From: an uncultured Clostridia bacterium
GTDB lineage: Bacteria > Bacillota > Clostridia > Oscillospirales > Ruminococcaceae
Assembly: GCA_947629785.1 (NCBI GenBank)
Contig: CANRFB010000025.1
Coordinates: forward strand, 1 to 33,047
DNA length: 33,047 nt
Direction of reading: 5' to 3'
In this document: piece after piece, positions 8,662 to 16,929 of the stretch
Numbering within the stretch: the stretch's first letter is position 1
How the letters are laid out: the number at the start of each line of letters is the position of its first letter
Position numbers and translations under genes: made by a program
The notes under the pieces: generated by a model
The model's database searches: none
What the model was told of the DNA's origin: nothing
Seen by the model: the letters and a program-made list of their open reading frames with translations, nothing else

Positions 8662-9690
8662 ATGAAACGTTTGACCGTTTTGCTGATAAGCATTATCCTG
8701 ATACTTTCGGGCTGTTCGGAAAGCGCGGACAGCGGGCAGAATTTTTCGCCGCCGCCTGATTTTCAGCCGCTTAATGAAATAGTTGACGGACGCAGGAATA
8801 TATATCTTATCGTCAAGAACCTTGACAGCAGTTACTGGGATGTTATGATACAAGGCGCTAAAGACGGCGGAGATGATTTTGACTGTAACGTCTACTACAG
8901 CGGAACATATTCCGAGACAGAATGGGAAGCGCATGAACAGCTTATGGATAAAGCCGCCGAAGCAGGCGCGGACGCCATACTGCTTGCCCCCAACGATTCG
9001 GTGAAATTATCGGGAAAGATAGACGAGATATACGGCAATGGCATACATATCGTGCTTCTTGATACTATCGCAAATACCGACAGCTACGACATTTGCTATA
9101 TGACCGACAACCTTATGGCAGGTCAGCAGGCGGCGGAGGAAATGATAAACCTGCTGAAAAAAGGCGGCGTTTCCGAAAACGAAAGCGCACAGATCGGTAT
9201 GCAGGTGGGAGCGGCTTCGTCCCAGACAATAAGCGAAAGACTTGCGGGATTTATCCAGTACTGGAGCAGACACGCCCCCGAAAAATGGGAAATAATCCCC
9301 GATATAAAATGCAATAACGGCTATCTTGATGAAGCAATCGTCTGCGCCGAGGAACTGCTTGAATATCCCGACCTGCGAGGGGTTTTCGGAACGAACAACA
9401 GTTCTACCATAGGATTTGCAAAGATAATAAAGGAACACGGGCGGAAAGACATTGCCGTGGTGGGCTTTGACTATTCCGAAGAAATGGCGGAACTTATAAA
9501 CGACGGCGAATATATGGCTTCCACAATGCTGCAAAAGCAATACTATATGAGTTATACGGGGATAGAAACAGCTCTGAAACTTATCGACGGCGAAGAAGCA
9601 CCGGTAAAATTTGCCGATATGGGCGTTGTGGCAGTAAATAAAGATACTATTGATCAGCCTGAAGTGCAGGAAGCGCTCCGGCATAATTGA
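8662..9690 (+). CDS. Periplasmic-binding-protein-type sugar-binding lipoprotein
   Basis: A 342-residue lipoprotein. The start at 8662 is preferred over an in-frame ATG at 8611 because GGGAGGG lies at 8646-8652 and the N-terminus becomes a clean signal peptide, MKRLTVLLISIILILSGC, with lipobox LSGC. The mature part is a type I periplasmic-binding fold of the RbsB/LacI-like group (YLIVKNLDSSYWDVMIQGA, AILLAPNDS, GVFGTNNSSTIGFAKI, AVVGFDYSEE), which usually binds a sugar or autoinducer. There are no ABC permease or ATPase genes nearby. Instead a membrane diguanylate cyclase follows after 8 bp, suggesting that it presents a ligand to a sensor rather than feeding a transporter. Confidence 0.88.
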   Translation: MKRLTVLLISIILILSGCSESADSGQNFSPPPDFQPLNEIVDGRRNIYLIVKNLDSSYWDVMIQGAKDGGDDFDCNVYYSGTYSETEWEAHEQLMDKAAEAGADAILLAPNDSVKLSGKIDEIYGNGIHIVLLDTIANTDSYDICYMTDNLMAGQQAAEEMINLLKKGGVSENESAQIGMQVGAASSQTISERLAGFIQYWSRHAPEKWEIIPDIKCNNGYLDEAIVCAEELLEYPDLRGVFGTNNSSTIGFAKIIKEHGRKDIAVVGFDYSEEMAELINDGEYMASTMLQKQYYMSYTGIETALKLIDGEEAPVKFADMGVVAVNKDTIDQPEVQEALRHN

Positions 9691-9698
9691 GGGCAATT

Positions 9699-11198
9699 AT
9701 GGGAAAAGAAAAATATATTGATTCACCAAAGGAAATAAGCGGAAAAGTTTCGTTTATCCGAATGCTGATAATATACATCATAATATGCGGAGCAGGCGTT
9801 GCCGTTCTGCTTATAAGCTTTAACGGACTGATAAAAAATCAGGACAGAATGCTTACCGAGGACATATGCAGCCTTGTTACCGAAAAAATGAACAGTTCCA
9901 TAAGCTATATGACAGGTTCGGTGGAGAATATGGCAGCGGGGCTTTCCGCACAGGGGCATGACGATCTTCGGGAACTGTACGGTATACTTTCGCAGGATAA
10001 CATCGGCAGCGGCTATGTAAGTATGGGATTCATTGACGATGAGGATAATATATACGCTTCCGGAACCGAGCTGAACGAGTTTGAAAAATGGGGCTTGCTC
10101 GACGTTGCGAAACTTGCGGATCCTGTTTCCATATCCCCGCCGTACCGTTCGGGAAAAACAGGTCAGCCGGTGTTTACAATGTTTGCGAATTATACCTATG
10201 GCGGCGGGAAACACGGCTACCTTTTCCTTACATACCCGCTGAAAGAAATTCAGAATATGGCGTATACCGAATCCCTGACCGATGACGCGGAAATCTGGCT
10301 CATGGAAGCGGCTTCGGATAATATAATCCAGTGCGCGGGCTCTAATAAATATTCAATAGGCAGCTGGAACAATGCGCTTTTAGAGATAAGAAAGAATATT
10401 GACTCCGGATATCAGGACGATTACAGCGAATGGAAAAGCAAAATGGATTCGGGCATAAGTACCGCGAACATCACCTACAAAATAGGCAGCGAAACCTATA
10501 CGCAGGTGTATTCAAAGATAAATTTCATGTACGGCTGGTATGTTGTGGTAAGAATACCCAGCAGCTCTCTTTCCTCGGCGATACAGCAGTTCAGGGTAAG
10601 CGTGTTGTTGTTCCTGATAATATATTTTATGGCTACGGTGATAATGTTCGCAGTGTTCCATAAGCGTGAAACGGAGGAAAAGAAAGTCCTTGCAAATCTT
10701 TCCGTACATGACCCGCTTACTTCTGCCCTTAACAGACGGGCTTTTGATTTTACCGCGGAACAGTATGTTGAAAAATCTTCCAAGAATGAAGCCGCGCTGC
10801 TTTTCATAGACGTGGACTTTTTCAAGCAGGTAAACGACAAGTTCGGGCATGAAGCAGGGGACAGGATACTTGTGGGATTTTCCGCCGCGTTAAAGGAAAT
10901 TTTCGGAGAGAGCAGTTATATATCAAGATACGGCGGCGATGAATTTGTCCTGCTTGTTCGTAACGGCGATAAAGACAAGGTAAGCGGAATGATAGAGCTT
11001 CTTCGGGAAAAGGCAAAGTCGGTAAAACCCTGCGACAATGCGGAGGAATACGGCGATTTTACGCTTACGTTCAGCTGCGGAGCGGCAATGTTCCCGAATG
11101 ACGCGGACGATCTTAAAGGGCTTGAATCCTGCGCTGACGACGCGCTTTACACAGTTAAGAAGAACGGCAGAAACGGCTATGGCTGGTACAGGAAATAG
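9699..11198 (+). CDS. Membrane diguanylate cyclase with extracellular Cache-like sensor
   Basis: A 499-residue protein from the ATG at 9699, with AGGG five bases upstream; an in-frame TTG at 9687 is less likely. Order: helix ~21-42, external region ~45-290 resembling a dCache sensor, second helix ~300-321, then a GGDEF domain. The GGDEF domain carries FIDVDFFKQVNDKFGHEAGD and the active-site RYGGDEF (residues 412-416), so it should make c-di-GMP from two GTP. The place of the inhibitory I-site (RxxD, nine to six residues before GGDEF) reads GESS, so product inhibition by that site is probably absent. Encoded right after the binding lipoprotein, which may deliver its ligand signal. Confidence 0.9.
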   Translation: MGKEKYIDSPKEISGKVSFIRMLIIYIIICGAGVAVLLISFNGLIKNQDRMLTEDICSLVTEKMNSSISYMTGSVENMAAGLSAQGHDDLRELYGILSQDNIGSGYVSMGFIDDEDNIYASGTELNEFEKWGLLDVAKLADPVSISPPYRSGKTGQPVFTMFANYTYGGGKHGYLFLTYPLKEIQNMAYTESLTDDAEIWLMEAASDNIIQCAGSNKYSIGSWNNALLEIRKNIDSGYQDDYSEWKSKMDSGISTANITYKIGSETYTQVYSKINFMYGWYVVVRIPSSSLSSAIQQFRVSVLLFLIIYFMATVIMFAVFHKRETEEKKVLANLSVHDPLTSALNRRAFDFTAEQYVEKSSKNEAALLFIDVDFFKQVNDKFGHEAGDRILVGFSAALKEIFGESSYISRYGGDEFVLLVRNGDKDKVSGMIELLREKAKSVKPCDNAEEYGDFTLTFSCGAAMFPNDADDLKGLESCADDALYTVKKNGRNGYGWYRK

Positions 11199-11216
11199 TT
11201 AAAAGGAGAATTTTGA

Positions 11217-11990
11217 ATGATCGTAAGACAAAATGAAAAGAAGAAAGCCAAGTTCAGGGTGTCTTTTCTGTTTTTGTTTATATTTGCAAGCTTTGCGGTG
11301 TGTTTTGTGCTGTATATGAAAGAGGATTTTGAAATTTCCTCCGACATGATCGAGCCTGCCGAGGAAGCCGTTGTTTATGTAGAGCCTGTCGTTTCGGCAA
11401 ATACGGTAATAAATCCCGTTCCTGCCGGAGGAAAAGCTGACAGCAGCTATTATGACAATGCGGTATTTATCGGAAGTACCGTACTTGCGGGACTTTCGGA
11501 CTATGGATTTTCAGGTTCGGCGGAAATGCTGCTGTCGGATTCCATAAACCTTGGAAATTTCGATACGGTGACCATTTCTGCAAACGGCGTTGAAAGCAGC
11601 ATTTCCGATGCGGTGCTGCGTTCGGGCGCGGGGAAAGTATACATTATGGTAGGAATAGACGATATTGGTTCCGGGATAACTTTTGACGGTCTGGAAAAGG
11701 TCATTGACGGCATAAAAGGACAGGGCGGCGCGGATATTTACCTGATGTCGCTTCTTCCGGTAACTGCCGAAAACGAAAGCCGTCTTGCGCTCAATTCGGA
11801 TATTGATGATTATAATTCCCGACTTCTGGAATTTGCAAATAGTAAGAATGTGTTTTATCTTGACGTGAATACGGTTTTCAAGGGCAACGACGGAAAGCTT
11901 GCGGCTTCCGAAGCGGAATTAAATGGTATAAAATTAAAAAAATCAGGCTATGAACGCCTTTCGGATTACATACTTACCCATGTCGGCTGA
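11217..11990 (+). CDS. Membrane-anchored SGNH-hydrolase-like protein lacking catalytic residues
   Basis: A 257-residue protein with a positively charged N-terminus and one helix (~16-34), so it is probably an external membrane-anchored domain. The fold resembles SGNH/GDSL hydrolases: VFIGSTVLAGL stands where FIGDS is expected, VYIMVGIDDIG where GxND is expected, and LNGIKLKKSGYERLSDYI where the DGxH block is expected. In each block the catalytic residue is changed: Ser to Thr at 88, Asn to Asp at 148, Asp to Asn at 236 and His to Lys at 239. It is thus likely a non-enzymatic relative (binding or structural). It sits 18 bp after the diguanylate cyclase in the same operon with an AGGAG ribosome-binding site. 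The assignment to the fold is by motif order only. Confidence 0.7.
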   Translation: MIVRQNEKKKAKFRVSFLFLFIFASFAVCFVLYMKEDFEISSDMIEPAEEAVVYVEPVVSANTVINPVPAGGKADSSYYDNAVFIGSTVLAGLSDYGFSGSAEMLLSDSINLGNFDTVTISANGVESSISDAVLRSGAGKVYIMVGIDDIGSGITFDGLEKVIDGIKGQGGADIYLMSLLPVTAENESRLALNSDIDDYNSRLLEFANSKNVFYLDVNTVFKGNDGKLAASEAELNGIKLKKSGYERLSDYILTHVG

Positions 11991-12006
11991 TGAATGGTGG
12001 TAGTTT

Positions 12007-12360
12007 ATGGTTGTTGAGTGTCTGGTAATATTCGGACTTATTCTTGTGGTAATAGTTTCCTGCATAAGGGCAAAGAAAAAGCGTTATGCGTTGGCGACCG
12101 TTCCGCTGCTTATACTTCCGCTGACGAATGTGGCGGCGTATTTTGTTTCGGGAGGTCTGGCGGGGCTTCTGCCTATGGATAAATTTACGGTGTATACGGC
12201 AATAAATGTCATTTCCGCACTTGTTTCAAGCTGTCTGGTGGGAATGATGTCCCAGAAGCTTCTGAAAAAATCATCAAGGGCGGCGTATGTGATAATGTCG
12301 CTGATTTTCAATATTGTTCTGGCGGCAATACTGATTTACAATATGTATTACGGAAAGTAA
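12007..12360 (+). CDS. Small four-helix membrane protein of unknown function
   Basis: A 117-residue protein with four predicted membrane segments (~2-22, 29-52, 63-85 and 92-113) and short basic loops (RAKKKRYA, KLLKKSSRAA), giving a clear positive-inside pattern. I do not recognise a named family. It begins 16 bp after the pseudo-SGNH gene and ends before the recD2 promoter, so it is probably the last gene of the binding-protein / diguanylate cyclase operon. The ribosome-binding site (GGTGGTAG) is weak. No terminator is visible before the next promoter. Confidence 0.7.
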   Translation: MVVECLVIFGLILVVIVSCIRAKKKRYALATVPLLILPLTNVAAYFVSGGLAGLLPMDKFTVYTAINVISALVSSCLVGMMSQKLLKKSSRAAYVIMSLIFNIVLAAILIYNMYYGK

Positions 12361-12378
12361 AGAATTTACAAAAATGTG

Positions 12379-12407
12379 TTGACGAACATTCGTTTATGTG
12401 GTATAAT
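12379..12407 (+). promoter_or_regulatory. Promoter of recD2
   Basis: TTGACG (12379-12384), a 17-bp spacer and TATAAT (12402-12407). A LexA-like box lies between the two hexamers. Confidence 0.8.
12383..12396 (+). promoter_or_regulatory. Candidate LexA (SOS) operator in the recD2 promoter
   Basis: CGAACATTCGTTTA matches 12 of 14 positions of the Gram-positive SOS box CGAACRNRYGTTYC. It overlaps the end of the -35 box and the spacer, where a bound repressor would block RNA polymerase. Its place in front of a DNA-repair helicase fits. Confidence 0.6.
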
Positions 12408-12447
12408 AATATCCGTGTATTGATGCTTGTAGGCTTGGAGGCTTGGC

Positions 12448-14670
12448 ATGGACGGAGCAAATGATTTTATAGAAATAGACGGTGTTGTGGAATCGGTCAC
12501 ATACTGTAATCCGGAAAACGGTTACATTGTGCTTGACCTCGATATAAAAGATGAATATATCACGGTCGTCGGGGAACTGGGAGACATAGAAGAGGGCGAA
12601 GAACTTACCGTTATGGGCGAATATGTACGCCACCCGAAATACGGTATGCAGTTCAAGGCAGTGGGCTGTCAGAGAAAACTTCCCCATACCGTTGAAGCAA
12701 TACGCAAGTACCTTGTATCAGGCGCGGTAAAGGGAATAGGTCCCACAATTGCCAAAAGAATAGTAGATGAGTTCGGCGAAAGGTCGCTGGAAGTCATTGA
12801 GAACGAACCTGAACGCCTTAGCAGAGTGAAAGGCATTACTTCAAAAAAAGCAGAGGAGATTTCCTCGTCTTTCAAGCAGGTTTTCGGAATAAGAACATTG
12901 GTGATATTTCTTTCACAGTATGGAATTTCGCCGTCAATTGCGGTAAAAGCATGGCATAGGTGGGGAAAATACGCTGTTGATATTATTAAGGAAAATCCTT
13001 ACAGTCTTTGCGGATATGATATTGAACTTCCATTTGAAAAAGCCGAGGATATGGCTGATAAAATGGAGCTTCCCACGGACAGCTTTGACCGTATTTCGGC
13101 GGGAATATCCCACATTCTGACGGTGAATACCAATTCGGGGCATACCTGCCTGCCTTACGACAGACTGAAAGCCGCCGCCAAAGGGCTTCTTGACGTAAGT
13201 GAAAGCGATTTTGAAAACTGCATAAACGAAGAACTTGAACAGGAAAACTTCGTAAAGTATGAAAAAAACGGCAGACCCTTTATTTTTCTTCCCGAATACC
13301 ATACCGCGGAACAGTATATTGCCAGCAGATTACAGGCGCTGAATTCTTTCCTGAAAGACACCGGCGACGATATTTCGCGGCTTATTGAAGCAGAAGAAAT
13401 TGCCAACGGTATTTCCTATGCCGAACAGCAGAAAAAAGCTGTTTCCCTTGCTCTTACTCAAGGATTTATGATACTTACCGGAGGTCCGGGAACGGGAAAA
13501 ACCACCGCGCTTAACGCCATAATTTCCCTTTATGACAAGCGGGGAATGAAAGTAATGCTTGCGGCGCCTACGGGAAAAGCCGCAAAAAGGCTTTCCGAAC
13601 TTACGGGGCGGGATGCAAAGACCATACATCGCCTGCTGGAAGTGGTTTTTGATCAGGGCGGAAAACAGCGGTTCAAGCACTGCGAAAGCGATCCCGTTTC
13701 CTGCGATGTTATGATCGTTGACGAAATGTCAATGGTAGATACTCTGCTTTTTGAGGCGCTTTTAAGGGCGATGAAACTTTCCTGCCGGCTTATAATGGTA
13801 GGGGACAGCGATCAGCTTCCCTCGGTGGGCGCGGGAAACGTTCTGAAAGACATGATAGACTGCGGCAGACTTCCCGTTGTAAAGCTGACGGAAATTTTCC
13901 GTCAGGCGCAGCAAAGCTGTATCGTTACAAACGCACATAAGATAGTTCACGGCATAAAGCCGGATCTTTCACGCAAGGACAGCGATTTCTTCTTTATGCA
14001 GCGCCTGAACAGCAGTTCTGCGGCGGAAACGGTAGTCAGCCTTGCGGCGGAAAGACTCCCCAACGCCTATGAATATTCTCCCATAGAGGACATTCAGGTG
14101 CTTTGTCCGTCAAGAAAGAACGATCTCGGCGTTGTGAAAATGAATGAACTTCTCCAGAATTCCATAAATCCCGCCGATCCGCAGAAACCTGAAGTAAAAT
14201 GTCAGATGTGTACTTTCCGCAAAGGCGATAAGGTCATGCAGATAAAGAACAATTACGACATATCATGGTCGAAGAACGGCGAGCGTGGTACAGGTATTTT
14301 TAACGGAGATATTGGTATAATCTTAAATATAGCTTCATCTAAAACCCTTGAAATAGATTTTGACGGCAGAATAACAATTTATCCTTATGAAATGCTCGAT
14401 CAGCTGGAACTTGCATATGCCATCACCGTACATAAAAGTCAGGGCAGCGAGTTCAACGCGGTAATAATCCCGCTGCTTGCAGGATATGACAAACTTTGTT
14501 ACCGCAACCTGCTTTACACCGCAGTGACAAGAGCCAAGAAGCTGCTTATAATAGTGGGTTCTGCTAAAGTGGTTGACAGTATGGTAAAAAATGATCGGCA
14601 GATGTTAAGATATACCTGTCTGAGAGACATGATCGAAAAGGAGATAAGTTCCCATGACGGAAATTCTTGA
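12448..14670 (+). CDS. recD2: RecD2-type ATP-dependent 5'-3' DNA helicase
   Basis: A 740-residue superfamily 1B helicase, the usual length for RecD2, which acts in DNA repair and replication-fork maintenance without RecBC. The N-terminal OB-like region (1-75) and helix-hairpin-helix segments (~92-145, GIGPTIAKRIV, RVKGITSKKA) precede the motor. Walker A is GGPGTGKTT (345-353), Walker B VDEMSMVD (424-431), motif III GDSDQLPSVGAG, motif IV EIFRQAQQS, and the C-terminus has AITVHKSQGSEF and YTAVTRAKK. The RBS TTGGAGG lies at 12435-12441. comF overlaps its 3' end by 17 bp. A LexA-like box in its promoter suggests damage induction. Confidence 0.95.
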   Translation: MDGANDFIEIDGVVESVTYCNPENGYIVLDLDIKDEYITVVGELGDIEEGEELTVMGEYVRHPKYGMQFKAVGCQRKLPHTVEAIRKYLVSGAVKGIGPTIAKRIVDEFGERSLEVIENEPERLSRVKGITSKKAEEISSSFKQVFGIRTLVIFLSQYGISPSIAVKAWHRWGKYAVDIIKENPYSLCGYDIELPFEKAEDMADKMELPTDSFDRISAGISHILTVNTNSGHTCLPYDRLKAAAKGLLDVSESDFENCINEELEQENFVKYEKNGRPFIFLPEYHTAEQYIASRLQALNSFLKDTGDDISRLIEAEEIANGISYAEQQKKAVSLALTQGFMILTGGPGTGKTTALNAIISLYDKRGMKVMLAAPTGKAAKRLSELTGRDAKTIHRLLEVVFDQGGKQRFKHCESDPVSCDVMIVDEMSMVDTLLFEALLRAMKLSCRLIMVGDSDQLPSVGAGNVLKDMIDCGRLPVVKLTEIFRQAQQSCIVTNAHKIVHGIKPDLSRKDSDFFFMQRLNSSSAAETVVSLAAERLPNAYEYSPIEDIQVLCPSRKNDLGVVKMNELLQNSINPADPQKPEVKCQMCTFRKGDKVMQIKNNYDISWSKNGERGTGIFNGDIGIILNIASSKTLEIDFDGRITIYPYEMLDQLELAYAITVHKSQGSEFNAVIIPLLAGYDKLCYRNLLYTAVTRAKKLLIIVGSAKVVDSMVKNDRQMLRYTCLRDMIEKEISSHDGNS

Positions 14671-15373
14671 CAGGTGCGGAAGATACCTGTCAGATATATT
14701 TTTCCCCAACAGGTGTCCTTTCTGCGGAAAGTTTATCATGTGGAACGAGTATGTTTGCCGTGATTGTGACGAAAAGCTTGAAAGGGCGGACGATGTCATT
14801 TGCCGGAAATGCGGCAGACGGGAATGTATGTGTGATAAGCCGCACGAATATGATATGGTGTTTGCGGCGTTATTTTACAATAAAAAGACGATCAGGAAAG
14901 CAATAGTTGAGTTTAAGCTGATCGGAGATGAAAATATTGCAAGGTATGCCGCGGAGGATATTGCCTGCCATATGGATCAGGAAAATATCCCCAAGCCCGA
15001 CTTTGTTGTGCCCGTTCCCATGGGCAGGAAGAAACAGCGCCGCCGCGGACACAATCAGGCGGCGATATTTGCAAAGTGTCTGGGCAAACGCCTCGGCGTG
15101 CCTGTGAGAAATGATATTATTTTCAAATATGACACCAAGGACGAGCAGCACGCTTACGGCAGGGAAGAGCGCAAGGAACGCGTAAAAATTCTGTTTTTCA
15201 CGAAAAATGTTCCTCTTGACGGAAAAACAGTGTGTTTATGTGATGATGTAATGACTACGGGTTCGACTTTGAATGAATGTGCCGCGCTGCTGAAAGCATT
15301 GGGAGCGGTATCGGTGATCGCCGCCGTGTGCGCTTCTGCGGAAATCAAAACATCTATGGAAGAGGGTACTTGA
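14654..15373 (+). CDS. comF: ComF family protein (phosphoribosyltransferase fold)
   Basis: A 239-residue ComF/GntX-family protein. The N-terminus has a zinc-ribbon-like region with CPFC, CRDC, CRKC and CMC cysteines (residues ~21-57). The C-terminus has the PRPP-binding loop VCLCDDVMTTGSTLNECA (~195-212). In naturally competent Firmicutes ComF helps internalised single-stranded DNA through the membrane; in other species the role is unclear. The start has GGAG upstream within the recD2 3' end, so the two are probably co-transcribed and coupled. mreB begins 1 bp after its stop. Confidence 0.92.
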   Translation: MTEILDRCGRYLSDIFFPNRCPFCGKFIMWNEYVCRDCDEKLERADDVICRKCGRRECMCDKPHEYDMVFAALFYNKKTIRKAIVEFKLIGDENIARYAAEDIACHMDQENIPKPDFVVPVPMGRKKQRRRGHNQAAIFAKCLGKRLGVPVRNDIIFKYDTKDEQHAYGREERKERVKILFFTKNVPLDGKTVCLCDDVMTTGSTLNECAALLKALGAVSVIAAVCASAEIKTSMEEGT

Positions 15374-15374
15374 A

Positions 15375-16379
15375 ATGGATATAGGCATAGATCTGGGAAC
15401 GGCAAACGTTCTGATCGCTGTCGGAAATAAAGGAGTAGTCCTGAACGAGCCGTCGGTGGTGGCTTTCAATAAAAAGACCAACGAGGTAATAGCCGTCGGG
15501 AACGACGCCTACAAAATGATAGGCAGGACTCCCGATCATATAACAGTCGTAAGACCGTTGAGCGACGGGGTTATTTCAGACCATAAAATGACGGAAAAGA
15601 TGATAATGGCTTTTATCGAAAAGGTCACCGGCAAGCAGCTTTTTATGCCTAATATAATAATGTGTATACCGTCGTCAATAACCGATGTGGAAAGCCGCGC
15701 CGTTGTGGAAGCCGCTAAGATCGCAGGGGCAAGGCAGGTCTATCTTATAGAAGAACCCGTGGCGGCGCTCATGGGAGCGGGAGTGGATATTTCCTCCCCG
15801 AACGGGAATATGGTGGTGGATATAGGCGGCGGAACAACGGATATAGCGGTAATTTCCATGAACGGCGTTGTAGTCAAGCTTTCAATGAAAATGGCAGGGG
15901 AAAAGATGGATAAGGCTATTGTAAAATATGTGGGAAACCGCTACAGAGTCCTTATCGGAGAAAAGACCGCAGAGACGGCAAAAATGGCTGCCGCCGATGT
16001 GTTTTCACCTGACGGAAGCAGAAAGGTGCTTATTAAAGGACGTCACCTTGTCCGCGGACTTCCGGAAAAGATAGAGGTCAACGATTACGATATTTACGAA
16101 GCGATCATAGACTGTGTAAGGGAAATAATTGACGGCGCGAAGAATGTTTTCGAGCGCACGCCTCCCGAACTTGCAGGGGATATTTACCGCAACGGAATTT
16201 ATCTTACCGGCGGCGGAGCGCTTCTTTACGGGCTGGACAGGCTTATGACATCGGAACTGGGCGTAAAGTGCAATATTGCCGAAGATCCCATGTCCTGCGT
16301 TGCAAAAGGCACTAAGTATGCGTTCAGAAACATCGACAAGCTTCTGGACGGGTTTGAACACGTTTCAATGTATAAATAA
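15375..16379 (+). CDS. mreB: Rod-shape-determining protein, MreB/Mbl family
   Basis: A 334-residue actin-like ATPase that forms membrane-bound filaments guiding cell-wall synthesis. GIDLGTANVLIAV (residues 3-15) is phosphate loop 1, VVDIGGGTTDIAVIS is phosphate loop 2, and LTGGGALLYGLDRLM is the adenosine motif. mreC and mreD are not next to it, so it could be an Mbl or MreBH-type paralogue. It follows comF immediately and is probably in the recD2-comF transcript. Confidence 0.93.
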   Translation: MDIGIDLGTANVLIAVGNKGVVLNEPSVVAFNKKTNEVIAVGNDAYKMIGRTPDHITVVRPLSDGVISDHKMTEKMIMAFIEKVTGKQLFMPNIIMCIPSSITDVESRAVVEAAKIAGARQVYLIEEPVAALMGAGVDISSPNGNMVVDIGGGTTDIAVISMNGVVVKLSMKMAGEKMDKAIVKYVGNRYRVLIGEKTAETAKMAAADVFSPDGSRKVLIKGRHLVRGLPEKIEVNDYDIYEAIIDCVREIIDGAKNVFERTPPELAGDIYRNGIYLTGGGALLYGLDRLMTSELGVKCNIAEDPMSCVAKGTKYAFRNIDKLLDGFEHVSMYK

Positions 16380-16448
16380 AATAGTATAATACAAGCTTTC
16401 TTTCGCATATTCTGTAACGGTCTATCAAGCGCGAAAGGAGCTTTTATT

Positions 16449-16736
16449 ATGAAATGCACACTTGCGGAACTTCGCAATAAGGAAATTATAAATATCAGGA
16501 CGGGCGAACGTCTGGGATATGTGGACGATATAGAATTTGATACGGAGGATTCTTCCGTAAAATCCTTTATCGTTTACGGCAGGGCAAGGCTTTTCGGACT
16601 TCTTGGCAGAGACGACGATATAATTATAACTTGTAAGGATATTGAAATTATCGGCGTTGATACCATGCTTATTTCGGTAAATGAAACAGATTTGGCAAAA
16701 AGGCACTCCGTAGGACTGAAAAATTTGTTAAAATAG
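16449..16736 (+). CDS. YlmC/YmxH family PRC-barrel protein
   Basis: A 95-residue protein matching the YlmC/YmxH family: LRNKEIINIRTGERLGYVDDIEFD, then GRDDDIIITCKDIEIIGVDTMLI. The fold is a single PRC-barrel and the family is widespread in spore-forming Firmicutes; a precise molecular role is not established. The ribosome-binding site is AAAGGAG at 16434-16440. A TATAAT at 16385-16390 could be part of its own promoter, but no good -35 box is paired with it. Confidence 0.88.
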   Translation: MKCTLAELRNKEIINIRTGERLGYVDDIEFDTEDSSVKSFIVYGRARLFGLLGRDDDIIITCKDIEIIGVDTMLISVNETDLAKRHSVGLKNLLK

Positions 16737-16751
16737 CACAATAATTATGAC

Positions 16752-16780
16752 TTGCAATTCTTATAAAAATGTGGTATAAT
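16752..16780 (+). promoter_or_regulatory. Promoter of rpsB-tsf
   Basis: TTGCAA (16752-16757), a 17-bp spacer and TATAAT (16775-16780), about 150 bp before rpsB. Confidence 0.75.
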
Positions 16781-16786
16781 ATTTAG

Positions 16787-16929
16787 GCAATGTTTGTGAA
16801 AACGGGAAACCGTTATGCACAGAAATTCGCACGCATGGGTTTTTACCGGCGGTGCTTTCCCGAAATAAAGCTTCCGGTAAGTGAGACTATGCGGAGGAAA
16901 ATAACCATATTTTATAGGAGGAACTACAA
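16787..16929 (+). promoter_or_regulatory. Structured rpsB leader, candidate autoregulatory element
   Basis: The leader of about 140 nt contains AACGG-GAAA-CCGTT (16801-16814), a GNRA-capped hairpin. It also has a second helix ATGC/GCAT (16815-16818 with 16833-16836) and a third, TTACCGG/CCGGTAA (16843-16849 with 16874-16880). AGGAGG follows at 16917-16922. Long structured leaders of ribosomal protein genes often bind the encoded protein; no known leader class was recognised. Confidence 0.5.
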
